From contig OY969916.1 of assembly GCA_963704535.1 (NCBI GenBank), positions 5,456,001 through 5,520,000 on the forward strand: a stretch of 64,000 nt of DNA, read 5' to 3'. Of this stretch, positions 23,489-31,796 are shown one piece after another. Numbering within the stretch: the first letter of the stretch is position 1; the number at the start of each line of letters is the position of its first letter. The translations under genes were made by a program, and so were the position numbers. Below the pieces are notes generated by a model. The model ran no database searches, was not told where the DNA came from, and saw only the letters and a list, made by a program, of their open reading frames with translations. This DNA is from G963704535 sp963704535. Its GTDB lineage: Bacteria > Chloroflexota > Chloroflexia > Chloroflexales > Roseiflexaceae.

Positions 23489-25003
23489 TTACGGCTCGGA
23501 GGTGGCGAGTATCGTGCGAAGTGTGTCGCGCAGCAGCTTGCCGGCGGCGTTGCGCGGCATGACCTGGACGAAGCGGAGGTGGCGGGGCAGCTTGTAGCCA
23601 GCCAGCCGTTCGCGGCAGAAGGCGATCAGGGCGGCCTCGCTCAGGGTCGCGCCGGGGCGCAGCTTGACGCACGCCGCCGGCACCTGGCCCCAGCGCTCAT
23701 CGGGCAGGCCGACGACCCCGGCCTCCTCGACAGCAGGGTGGGCCAGCAGCGCCGCCTCGACCTCGGCGGGGTAGATGTTCTCGCCGCCCGAGATGATCAG
23801 GTCGGCGCGGCGGCTGACGACATACAGGTAGCCTTCGTCGTCCAGGTAGCCGAGATCGCCGGTGTGCAGCCAGCCGTCGCGGAGGGCGCGTGCGGTCTCG
23901 TCGGGCCGGTTGATGTAGCCGCGCATCACGGTTGGGCCGCGCACCAAGATCTCGCCCACGCTTGCGGCACCGTCGCTGGCGATCCGCAGCTCGGTGGGCA
24001 GGAGCGGCTTGCCGGCCGAGCCGAGCTTGCCCAGCGCGTCGCCGGGGGCGAGGGTGGCGACCTGCGAGGCGGCCTCGGTCAGGCCGTAGGTCTGCACGAC
24101 CGGCACGCCGCGCGCCGCGCAGGCTTCGAGCAGCGGCTGCGGGGCCGGCCCGCCGCCCAGCAGCACGCAGCGAAGCGCCGCCCCGTACGGCCGCGCGCCG
24201 CGCTCGTCCAGCATGCGTTGGAGCATTGCGCTGACCAGCGAGACGATCGTCACGCCGTCGGCGTCGAGCGCCCGGTTGGCGGCGGCCGGGTCGAAGCCTT
24301 GGTGGAGCACGACCGGGATGCCGTAGATCGCGGCGCGGATCACGATCGCCAGCCCGCCGACGTGAAACAGCGGCAGCACGGCCAGCCAGCGGTCGTCGGC
24401 ATGAAGGCCCAGGTTGAGCGCCGAGCCGATCGCGCTCCACCAGTAGTTGCCGTAGGTCAGCACCGCGCCCTTGGGCCGGCCGGTGGTGCCGGAGGTGTAG
24501 GTAATCGTGTAGGCTTCCGCCAGGTCGATCGAGGGGCGCAGCGCGACCTCGGCCTCGGGCAGCTCGGCGAGCGCGGCTACGTCGTGCGAGGCGATCGAGC
24601 CGGCGCCGGGCAGCGCGGCGGCGGCCAGGGGCGCGTGGTACGCGTCGTAGAGCAGCAGCCGCGCGCCGGAGTCGGTGAGCTGCCAAGCCAGCTCGGGCGC
24701 GGCGAGCCGCGTGTTCAGCGGGACCAAGGTGACGCCCAGGCGCGGGGCGGCGTAGACAAGCGCGATGAACTCGGGGCTATTGCGGAGCAGCAGGCCGATC
24801 CGGTCGCCGGGGCGCGCGCCAAGCGCGGCCAGCCGGCGCGCCAGCGTCGCCGCCCGCCGATCAAGCTCGGCGAAGGTCCAGCGCGCGTTGTCAGCGATCA
24901 GTGCGGGCCGATCAGGGGCGACGCCGGCGCGGTGGGCCAGCCAGTCGGGTAGGAGCATATTGGCCGCAGAGCCGGCGGCAGGTATATGAGTTTGATCGCC
25001 CAT
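23489..25003 (-). CDS. menE: o-Succinylbenzoate--CoA ligase
   Basis: An adenylate-forming enzyme (ANL superfamily), 504 residues, activating o-succinylbenzoate with ATP and CoA for MenB. The P-loop-like A3 motif reads ITYTSGTTGRPKGAVLTYGN; A5 is QTYGLTEAASQVATL; A7/A8 are DGWLHTGDLGYLDDEGYLYV and SRRADLIISGGENIYPAEVE; the catalytic lysine lies in PRNAAGKLLRDTL. MenE is chosen over a general acyl-CoA ligase because all other men genes surround it. Confidence 0.88.
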   Translation of the reverse strand: MGDQTHIPAAGSAANMLLPDWLAHRAGVAPDRPALIADNARWTFAELDRRAATLARRLAALGARPGDRIGLLLRNSPEFIALVYAAPRLGVTLVPLNTRLAAPELAWQLTDSGARLLLYDAYHAPLAAAALPGAGSIASHDVAALAELPEAEVALRPSIDLAEAYTITYTSGTTGRPKGAVLTYGNYWWSAIGSALNLGLHADDRWLAVLPLFHVGGLAIVIRAAIYGIPVVLHQGFDPAAANRALDADGVTIVSLVSAMLQRMLDERGARPYGAALRCVLLGGGPAPQPLLEACAARGVPVVQTYGLTEAASQVATLAPGDALGKLGSAGKPLLPTELRIASDGAASVGEILVRGPTVMRGYINRPDETARALRDGWLHTGDLGYLDDEGYLYVVSRRADLIISGGENIYPAEVEAALLAHPAVEEAGVVGLPDERWGQVPAACVKLRPGATLSEAALIAFCRERLAGYKLPRHLRFVQVMPRNAAGKLLRDTLRTILATSEP

Positions 25004-25085
25004 AACAAAACATCCGAGGGGGCGTGCGTGACACTGGTTCTCGCCTAGAGGTAATCATCCCAGGCAGAGGGGGTAAAACAAAGCC

Positions 25086-25340
25086 TCATGGATCAAGCAG
25101 CTCCTGTTCTTGGACATTGCCTGCCTGTGCTTCCGTGATCGACTGACGCAGGCGCGCGGCGTTCACAGGATTCGATAACAGGTAGCGCGTTTCCTGCCAG
25201 GCATTGTACTCGTCCAATGGCAGGAATACAACCTGCTGCCCAGTTTCTGTGACCACAATTGTAGGCTCCGCATCTGCAATCACTTGCTCGATCAACTGCT
25301 CTAAATTCTTCTTAGCTTCCTTTAGTGTCACAGCCTGCAT
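25086..25340 (-). CDS. Phd/YefM-family antitoxin, apparently orphan
   Basis: An 84-residue protein with the family N-terminus MQAVTLKEAKKNLEQLIEQV, then EPTIVVTETGQQVVFLPLDEYNAWQET. This fold both binds operator DNA and neutralises a RelE/YoeB-type or Doc-type toxin. The C-terminal segment (ITEAQAGNVQEQELLDP) is a normal toxin-wrapping tail. No toxin gene is found on either side: menE follows 82 bases downstream and menC lies upstream. A -10 box TATAAT precedes it near 25376-25371 on the minus strand. Confidence 0.85.
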   Translation of the reverse strand: MQAVTLKEAKKNLEQLIEQVIADAEPTIVVTETGQQVVFLPLDEYNAWQETRYLLSNPVNAARLRQSITEAQAGNVQEQELLDP

Positions 25341-25439
25341 CTGGCGCTCCTTCGTTCACTTTACGCTGGCGCTATTATAGCAAACTCTTGTGGTAGCTAC
25401 AGTGCTTAGACAAGGTTTTGGGTGACGCCGTTCTTCTTT

Positions 25440-25500
25440 ACAATGTGAGAGGGGGAGACTGAGGGGGCTACCCCTCAAACCCCTTTTTTCCAGAAGGCCT
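25440..25500. repeat. TIR/hairpin element fragment
   Basis: GAGGGGGAGACTGAGGGGGC / CCCCTCAAACCCCTTTTTTC, ending in CAGAAGGCCTG next to the menC stop. A degraded copy of the dispersed element. Confidence 0.6.
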
Positions 25501-25503
25501 GTT

Positions 25504-26619
25504 TCAACATCGAATCCAGGCGCCGCCATACCGCGCGAGCTGCCGCTCGTCCAGGGCGACGCCGAGCCCTGGGCCGGCGGGCAGCGGCATTGTGCCGTCC
25601 TCGATGGCGAGCGGCTGGGCCAGCAGGTCGGCGGCGAGGAGCGGGCCGGTGGCGAGGCCGCAGGCCAGCGTCGGGGCGGGCAGCGTCGCCGCGAGGTGCA
25701 GCGCGGCAGCGGCGCCGACTCCGGCGTCGATCGTCGTCGTGACGATGGCGCCGAGGCCAGCGGCGCGGGCCAGGGCGATCACGCCGCGCGCCGGGCGCAG
25801 CCCGCCGGCCAGCATGGGCTTGACCACCAGCACGTCGGCGGCGCCGGCGGCGATGACGGCGCGGGCCTGTTCGGGGCCGGCGACCGGCTCGTCGGCGGCG
25901 AGCGGGGTGTCGACAGCCGAGCGAACGCGGGCCATGCCGGCGAGATCGGCGGCGGCGACCGGCTGCTCGACTAGCTCAAGCTGGTGGTGCTCCACGGCGC
26001 GGATGATCGCGATCGCTTCAGCGACGCTCCAGGCCCCGTTGGCGTCGACGCGCAACCGGACGCTAGGGCCGATCGCGGCGCGCACGGCGGCGATGCGGGC
26101 GATCTCGGCCGCGCGGGTGGGGCCGAGGCCGACCTTGAGCTTGACGCAGCGGAACCCGGCCGCGACGGCGCGATGGGCGGCCAGGCAGGCCGCCGCGTCA
26201 TCCGGCGCGCCGATGGTGGCGTTCACCGGCACCGGGGCGCCGGGCGCGCCGCCGAGCAGCGCGGCGACGGGGATGCCGGCGGCGCGGGCGCGGATGTCGC
26301 ACAGGGCGGTGTCGAGGGCGCAGGCCAGCGCAGCGGCGCCCGATCGGGCAACGTCCAGGCTGGCTAGCAACTCATCGATCGCGGCCAGGTCGCGCCCGGC
26401 CAGCCGTGGCGCCAGCCCACCAAGAATGGCGAGCACGTCGTCGAGGGTGCCGCCGCCGAATGCCGGAACCGGCGCGGCCTCGCCGAGCCCTTCCAGACCA
26501 TCAGCGGTGGTCAGGCGCAGGATGGCGCCCTCACGAAACCGCGCGGCGCCGTGGGCCGTGGCGAACGCGCCGGCCCACGGCACCCGAAAGGGCATCCAGG
26601 CGATACGTTGTATCTTCAT
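25504..26619 (-). CDS. menC: o-Succinylbenzoate synthase (enolase superfamily)
   Basis: Dehydrates SHCHC to o-succinylbenzoate. 371 residues, muconate-lactonizing/OSBS type. Catalytic residues are visible: the KxK motif in RCVKLKVGLG (about residue 160), metal ligands Asp in LRVDANGAW, Glu in LELVEQPV and Asp in LAADEPVAG, and the second lysine in DVLVVKPMLAGG. The family also includes dipeptide epimerases and N-succinylamino-acid racemases, but the surrounding men genes settle the assignment. It starts at ATG 26619 after a 307-bp repeat-bearing gap from menA. Confidence 0.92.
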   Translation of the reverse strand: MKIQRIAWMPFRVPWAGAFATAHGAARFREGAILRLTTADGLEGLGEAAPVPAFGGGTLDDVLAILGGLAPRLAGRDLAAIDELLASLDVARSGAAALACALDTALCDIRARAAGIPVAALLGGAPGAPVPVNATIGAPDDAAACLAAHRAVAAGFRCVKLKVGLGPTRAAEIARIAAVRAAIGPSVRLRVDANGAWSVAEAIAIIRAVEHHQLELVEQPVAAADLAGMARVRSAVDTPLAADEPVAGPEQARAVIAAGAADVLVVKPMLAGGLRPARGVIALARAAGLGAIVTTTIDAGVGAAAALHLAATLPAPTLACGLATGPLLAADLLAQPLAIEDGTMPLPAGPGLGVALDERQLARYGGAWIRC

Positions 26620-26684
26620 CAGCTTATGATCACAAACAGTGGAACATCTTCGTTGTCAAGGCGGCGCGCTTCTGGCCTACGGCA

Positions 26685-26900
26685 GTATGGTACTTTTTCT
26701 TTCTTTTGTGGCCGGGTTTTGCGGCGGGAGCCGCAAAACCCGGCCACGAAAGGATGGGGAGTATATCTTGCATCGGCGTGTATTTGTGTCCTACGTCAAA
26801 GGCCACAAAACCCGGCCACAAAAGGATGGGGAGTACGCCTTGCATCGGCGTGTATTTGTGTCCTATGGCAAAGGCCGCAAAACCTGGCCGCAAAAGGACG
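26685..26900. repeat. Palindrome plus 72-bp tandem repeat between menA and menC
   Basis: A long inverted repeat, TTTTGTGGCCGGGTTTTGCG / CGCAAAACCCGGCCACGAAA (about 26704-26751), begins an array. The segment from CGGCCAC through AGGATGGGGAGTA, TTGCATCGGCGTGTATTTGT and back recurs with a 72-base period (26741, 26813, 26885). It fills nearly the whole gap; no gene is seen. Confidence 0.85.
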
Positions 26901-26926
26901 AGGAGAACCTGTGACTCCTGGTGTGC

Positions 26927-27829
26927 TTAGAGTAGCAGGCTGACCGCAAATAGCGCCCCGAAGAGCAGGTGGAGCCGCGCGGTGCCGGCCAGGGCGCGGT
27001 TGAGCGGCGGGCCTTCGTGGGCGAGGACGGCGCGGATGAGCGGGACCGCCAGCGGCAGTGTGAGCCAGGGCAGCCAGCACCAGGCCGACGTGGCGCCGGC
27101 GAGCCAGAGCAGTGGGAGCGCCAGGAATGCGCCGGCGATCAGCAGCAGGTACTGGGCCCGCGTGGCGCGCCGCCCGATCAGCACGGCCAGGGTGTGCTTG
27201 CCGGCGCTCCGGTCGGTGTCGATGTCGCGCAGGTTGTTGACGACCAGGATGGCCGTCACCAGCATGCTGATCGGGAGCGAGGCGCCGATCGCCGCGCCGG
27301 AGAGCGCGCCGGTGTGCAGGTACGCGGTGCCGGCCACGGCGACGAGGCCGAAGAAGATGAAAACGAATAGGTCGCCGAGGCCGTGGTAGCCGAGCGGCCA
27401 GGGGCCGCCGGTGTACAGCACGCCGGCGGCGATCGAGAGCAGGCCGATCGCCAGGATCGGCCACCCGCCGACGACGACCAGGTAGAGGCCGATCAGCGCG
27501 GCCAGGGCGAAGGTGGCGATCATGGCGGCGCGCACGTCGGCGGGGGCGATCAGCCCGCTCTGGGTGACGCGGGTGGGGCCGAGCCGGGCGGCGGTGTCGG
27601 CGCCTTTCTGGTGGTCGAAGTAGTCGTTGGCCAGGTTGGTGCCGACCTGGATGAGCAGCGCGGCGAGGAGGGCGGCGACGAAGGGCAGCGGCCGGAAGTA
27701 TCCGGCGGCGGCGGCTACGGCCGAGCCGACCAGCACGGGGACGATCGCGGCCGGGAGCGTGGGTGGGCGGGCGGCCATGAGCCACGCGCGCAGACGGCCG
27801 GGGTGGGTGGGAGAAACGTTACTCGCCAT
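26927..27829 (-). CDS. menA: 1,4-Dihydroxy-2-naphthoate polyprenyltransferase
   Basis: An integral-membrane UbiA-family enzyme, 300 residues, attaching the polyprenyl tail to DHNA. It has ARPPTLPAAIVPVLVGSAVA near the N-terminus, the first Asp-rich motif NDYFDHQKGADT (about 68-79), and the second motif NNLRDIDTDRSAGKHTLAVL (about 197-216), with eight to nine hydrophobic helices. ATG at 27829 has AAGAGG upstream. It is similar throughout to the prenyltransferase half of the fusion gene at 19629-21305, so the locus has two MenA-like enzymes. Confidence 0.93.
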   Translation of the reverse strand: MASNVSPTHPGRLRAWLMAARPPTLPAAIVPVLVGSAVAAAAGYFRPLPFVAALLAALLIQVGTNLANDYFDHQKGADTAARLGPTRVTQSGLIAPADVRAAMIATFALAALIGLYLVVVGGWPILAIGLLSIAAGVLYTGGPWPLGYHGLGDLFVFIFFGLVAVAGTAYLHTGALSGAAIGASLPISMLVTAILVVNNLRDIDTDRSAGKHTLAVLIGRRATRAQYLLLIAGAFLALPLLWLAGATSAWCWLPWLTLPLAVPLIRAVLAHEGPPLNRALAGTARLHLLFGALFAVSLLL

Positions 27830-27849
27830 CAGAACCTCTTATCCTCTAT

Positions 27850-27978
27850 CTCCGGTTCTTGGTTCTTCGTCGTTCGGTGGGGGCGAACACGAGGTTCGCC
27901 CTTACGTGGTTCTGTGGTGGGTGTATGCAATACGCCCTTACGTGCTCTGGCTCCATCCTCCATCCTCCATCCTCCCGT
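27850..27978. repeat. Small-palindrome modules between menB and menA
   Basis: GGGCGAACACGAGGTTCGCCC hairpin type (27883-27902), a TATGCAATACGCCC module, and CCATCCT heptamers (27947-27975). The order is the reverse complement of the modules in blocks A and B (13055-13150, 15086-15200). Confidence 0.75.
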
Positions 27979-28803
27979 TTAGGGGAAGCGCCGGAAGCGG
28001 GAGAACTTGGGCTTGCGCTTCTGGAGGAAGGCGTCGCGGCCCTCTTTGGCTTCTTCGGACAGGTAGTAGAGCAGGGTCGCGTCGCCGGCGAGCTGCTGGA
28101 GCCCGGCCAGGCCGTCGGTGTCGGCGTTGAAGGCGGCTTTCAGGAAGCGGATGGCCATCGGGCTTTTCTCCAGGATCTCGCGCGCCCACTGGACGGCCGT
28201 GGACTCAAGCTCGGCCAGCGGGACGACGGTGTTGACCAGGCCCATCTCGAGCGCGTCCTGGGCGCTGTACTGGCGGCAGAGGTACCAGATCTCGCGGGCC
28301 TTCTTGTGGCCGACGACGCGGGCCAGGTAGGTCGAGCCGTAGCCGGCGTCGAAGCTGCCGACCTTGGGGCCGGTCTGGCCGAAGATGGCGTTGTCGGCGG
28401 CGATCGTCAGGTCGCAGACCAGGTGCAGCACGTGGCCGCCGCCGATGGCGTAGCCGGCGACGACGGCGATCACGGGGTTGGGCAGCAGCCGGATCTGGCG
28501 CTGGAGGTCCAGCACGTTCAGGCGGGGCACGCCGTCGCCGCCGACGTAGCCGCCCTCGCCGCGCACGCGCTGATCGCCGCCGGAGCAGAACGCTTGGTTG
28601 CCGGCGCCGGTGAACAGGGCTACGCCGATGGCGGGGGTGTTGCGGATGTGGGCGAAGGCGTCGATCAGCTCTTCGACGGTCTGCGGGCGGAAGGCGTTGC
28701 GCAGCTCCGGCCGGTTGATCGTGATGCGGGCGATGCCTTCGTCCTCGGCGTGCTCGTAGATGATGTCGGTGTACTCGCGTACGGGGTTCCAGGTTACGGT
28801 CAT
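27979..28803 (-). CDS. menB: 1,4-Dihydroxy-2-naphthoyl-CoA synthase
   Basis: A crotonase-fold enzyme of 274 residues that closes the second ring of the naphthoquinone. ATG at 28803 has GAAGGAGG seven bases upstream; the longer open frame upstream only reads repeat sequence. MenB hallmarks: FTGAGNQAFCSGGDQRVRG (oxyanion hole and CSGGDQ), VIAVVAGYAIGGGHVLHLVC, GQTGPKVGSFDAGYGSTYLA (the GSFDAGYG loop with the catalytic Asp), and ARVVGHKKAREIWYLCRQY. The C-terminal KFSRFRRFP is typical. Confidence 0.97.
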   Translation of the reverse strand: MTVTWNPVREYTDIIYEHAEDEGIARITINRPELRNAFRPQTVEELIDAFAHIRNTPAIGVALFTGAGNQAFCSGGDQRVRGEGGYVGGDGVPRLNVLDLQRQIRLLPNPVIAVVAGYAIGGGHVLHLVCDLTIAADNAIFGQTGPKVGSFDAGYGSTYLARVVGHKKAREIWYLCRQYSAQDALEMGLVNTVVPLAELESTAVQWAREILEKSPMAIRFLKAAFNADTDGLAGLQQLAGDATLLYYLSEEAKEGRDAFLQKRKPKFSRFRRFP

Positions 28804-28814
28804 GCAATTCCTCC

Positions 28815-28990
28815 TTCGATGAGAGGGCGAACACGTGGGTTCGCCCTTACGTCGGTGCTTTCGTCGTCTCCGTCGCTGGGCGAACACGAGGTTCGCCCTT
28901 ACGTCGGTGGGGCGCTGCGCTTTCGTCGTCTGCGTAGCCGGGCGAGCACGTGGGTTCGCCCTTACGTCGGTGTGGGTGCGGCGCGGGTAT
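28815..28990. repeat. Array of GGGCGAAC...GTTCGCCC hairpin modules
   Basis: Four copies of a roughly 35-55 bp unit: GGGCGAACACGNGGTTCGCC followed by CTTACGTCGGTG, at about 28816, 28880, 28939 and 28950. Each forms a small hairpin. It fills the menH-menB gap. Confidence 0.8.
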
Positions 28991-29001
28991 TTCACCGGCA
29001 G

Positions 29002-29811
29002 CTATGTCAGTTCCAGGAACTCTAGGACGATCCGAGCGAACGCCTCCGGCTGCTCCAGGTGGACAGTGTGGCCGGCGGCCGGGATAACTTGCATCTGTGC
29101 GTTCGGGAGCGCCTCGATCATGCTGCCGGCGATAGCCTTGTATTTCGCATCGAGCGCGCCGACGACCAGGAGCGCCGGGAGGTGGAGCGCCGCTAGCCGC
29201 TGCCAGAGCGGCTCCTGATGCCCAGCGCCCATTCCGCGCAGGCTGTTGGCCAGGCCGACCGGGTTGTTGCCCAGGCGCTGATCGCGTAGGCGGGCGCGTG
29301 TGCCGGCGGGCAGCGCGGCCTGGCTGGCGAACAGCGGCAGTCGCTCCCACCGATTGACGAATGACTCTAGGCCGTCGCGCTCGATCGCGTCGGCCAGCGC
29401 CGCGTCGGCGGCGATGCGGGCCTGGCGCTCGGATGGGTCGGCGATGCCGGGCGAGCTGCTTTCCAGCACCAGCAACCGCACTCGGCCCGGCGCCGCAGCG
29501 GCCAGGTGCAACGCGACGCGCCCGCCCATCGAGTAGCCCAGCACGTCGGCCCGATCGACATCGAGCGCGGCAAGCAGGGCGAGCAGGTCATCGACGCAGC
29601 GCTCCATGCGGTAGCGCTCGGGGTCCGGCGGGCGAGCGGATTGCCCGTGGCCGATTAGATCGGGGGCGATCGTTCGCACATGCCGGGCGAAGCACGGGGT
29701 ATGCGGCGCCCAGCTCGCGGCGCTGCCGGTAAAGCCATGCAGCATCAGCAGCGACCGACCGGCGCCCGCCAATTCGACGTTGATCGTGATGTCGTTGACC
29801 TGGAGTTGCAT
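29002..29811 (-). CDS. menH: SHCHC synthase (alpha/beta hydrolase)
   Basis: 2-Succinyl-6-hydroxy-2,4-cyclohexadiene-1-carboxylate synthase, 269 residues, eliminating pyruvate from SEPHCHC. Alpha/beta-hydrolase fold: oxyanion-hole LLMLHGFTGSAASW, nucleophile elbow VLGYSMGGRVALHLA with Ser, acid region LLVVGALDAKYK, and catalytic His in IPAAGHTVHLEQPEAFARI. The ATG at 29811 fits the family N-terminus, but AACAAAG/AATAAAG heptamer repeats run right up to it and no Shine-Dalgarno sequence is visible. Translation may be leaderless-like or coupled. Confidence 0.92.
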   Translation of the reverse strand: MQLQVNDITINVELAGAGRSLLMLHGFTGSAASWAPHTPCFARHVRTIAPDLIGHGQSARPPDPERYRMERCVDDLLALLAALDVDRADVLGYSMGGRVALHLAAAAPGRVRLLVLESSSPGIADPSERQARIAADAALADAIERDGLESFVNRWERLPLFASQAALPAGTRARLRDQRLGNNPVGLANSLRGMGAGHQEPLWQRLAALHLPALLVVGALDAKYKAIAGSMIEALPNAQMQVIPAAGHTVHLEQPEAFARIVLEFLELT

Positions 29812-29926
29812 AAGAACAAAGAATAAAGAACGAAGAATAAAGAACCAACCACCAAGACCCTGTAGGGCGAGCCCTCCGTGGCCGCCCTCGCAACACGCAA
29901 CACGCAACATGTTTCACGTTTCGGGG
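29812..29926. repeat. Heptamer microsatellites between menD and menH
   Basis: AAGAACA/AAGAATA units (29812-29846), then GTAGGGCGAGCCCTCC and AACACGC/TTTCACG units (29888-29922). They lie where the menH ribosome binding site should be. Confidence 0.85.
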
Positions 29927-29930
29927 CACG

Positions 29931-31718
29931 TTATGGCTGCCTATCGCCTGATACGGAAGCCAGCGCTGCCGAGACTACTCGCCAGATCTCGCGGTGCAGC
30001 GTCACGTTGCGGTCGCGAGCGGTGGGCACCTCGACGATGTGCAGCCCGCCCTCGGCGATCCCGGCCCGCACCGCCGAACGAAACTCGCCCCAAGCGGCGA
30101 CGCGGGTGTATCGGGCGCCGTACATCTGGGCCAGCGGCTGGAAGTCCAGCCCGTGCGGCGTGCCGAAGAGCGTCTCGAAGTGCTCGGCGTCGGCGGCCTG
30201 GGGCAGAAACGAGAAGATGCCGCCGCCGTCATTGTTCAGCAGGATGATCGTGGCGTTCAGGTGGTGCTGCGCCGCCGCCAGCAGCCCGTTCGAGTCGTGG
30301 TAGAAGGACAGGTCGCCGATCACCAGCACCAGCGGCCCGATGCCAGCGGCGCCGGCGCCGAGCGCGCTCGATACCACGCCGTCGATGCCATTGGCGCCGC
30401 GATTGGCCAGCACCCGTACCGCCCGGTCGCCAGCGGCGAAAAACGTGTCCAGGTCGCGCACCGGCATGCTGTTGCCGGCATAGAGCAGCGCGCCGTCCGG
30501 GAGCAGCGCGGCCAACTCGGCGAAGACCTTGCCCTCGAATAGCTCGTCGAGCGTCGCGAGGCGGGCGGCAATCGCTTCGCGGGCAGCCCGGTCGGCGGCA
30601 CTCCAGGAGGCCGCCCACGCGGCGGTGCCGACGTCCGGAGGTGGCTCGGGCAACTCAGCCGTGAGTGCTGTGCAGAGCAGCCGCGGCTCGGCGTGGACGA
30701 CATCGGACGCCAGCAGGGTCGGCTCGTTCCAGCCGCCGTCGCCGTCCACCAGGATCTGGCGGCAATCGCCGTGGCGCTGGAGGTACAGCAGCAGCGGCTT
30801 GGAGGTCGGCATGGCGCCGAAGCGCAGCACCAGTTCCGGCGCGAACCGCTCGACTAGGTCGCCGTCGCGTAGGGACGCGTCGTAGCAATCGAGCACCAGC
30901 GCGCGGTCGTGGGGGCCACGGCGCAGGCCCGAAAGCGGGTCGGCCAGGATGGGGTAGCCGAGCGCCTCGGCCAGCCGGACGAGGGCATCGGCCAGCGCCG
31001 GGTCATTCTGGGGGCCGCAGACGATCAGGCCACGGCGGGCGACCCGCAGCTCGGCGGCCAACGCGGCGACCAAGCCGGCATCGGGCGCGCGTGGGGCGTG
31101 GGCCACCGCGACATACGGCCGGTCGCCGGGGCGCTGCTCCAGCGTCGCCGGCTCGGGGCCGGGAAGTGGGATCAGCGGCTCGCGGTAGGGGCAGTTGATA
31201 TGGACCGGGCCGGCGGGGCCGCGCAGTGCGGTTGCGGCGGCCCGGCAGGCGACCGTGCGAACGTAGCGCAGCAACTCCGGCGTCGCGTCCGGCTCGGCCA
31301 GGTCGACGAACCACTTGACGTGCGCGCCGAACAGGCGCACCTGGTCGATCGTTTGGGGCGCGCCGACAGTCGCGCAGCTCGTGCGGGCGGTCGGCGGTGA
31401 GCACCAGCAGCGGGACGCGGGCGAAGAACGCTTCGACGACGGCGGGCATGAAGTTGGCGGCGGCCGTGCCGGAGGTGCAAACCAGCGCGACCGGCTCGCG
31501 CAGCGCCTTCGCCAGCCCCAGCCCGAAGAAGCCGGCCGAGCGCTCGTCGATGTGCATCCAGAGCCGGGCCGCCCCGTGCCGCGGCGATCGTCAGCGCCAG
31601 CGGTGTCGAGCGCGAGCCAGGGCAGACGCAGAAGTGGCGAACACCCGATCGCACCAGCTCATCGACGAACGCGCCGACCGAGACGGAAATTCGCATATTG
31701 TGTGCTTGTATTGGCCAT
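29931..31718 (-). CDS. menD: SEPHCHC synthase, frame-disrupted
   Basis: Thiamine-diphosphate enzyme joining isochorismate and 2-oxoglutarate. The N-terminus VDELVRSGVRHFCVCPGSRS (PGSRSTPL, from the 31696 frame) passes into MHIDERSAGFFGLGLAKALR, CTSGTAAANFMPAVVEAFFA (31557 frame), then RLFGAHVKWFVDLAEP to the end (29931-31340 frame). The C-terminal ThDP/Mg motif GDLSFYHDSNGLL...NNDGGGIFSFLPQ is intact. Breaks fall near 31565 (extra G in CGGGGCGG) and 31370. The true start may be ATG 31718 (MANTSTQYAN), with one more shift near 31695; otherwise ATG 31696. No clear binding site; heptamers lie directly upstream. Confidence 0.92.
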
Positions 31719-31726
31719 TATGTAGA

Positions 31727-31796
31727 AAATGGCGATTGGAGATTGGAGATTGGAGATTGATGGCAGAGCGCTGAATCTTCCAATCTCTAATCTCCT
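31727..31796. repeat. Heptamer inverted repeat between menF and menD
   Basis: GAGATTG units (31733-31760) pair with CAATCTC/TAATCTC units (31778-31796), around ATGGCAGAGCGCTGAA. The right arm ends in the menF stop. Confidence 0.9.
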
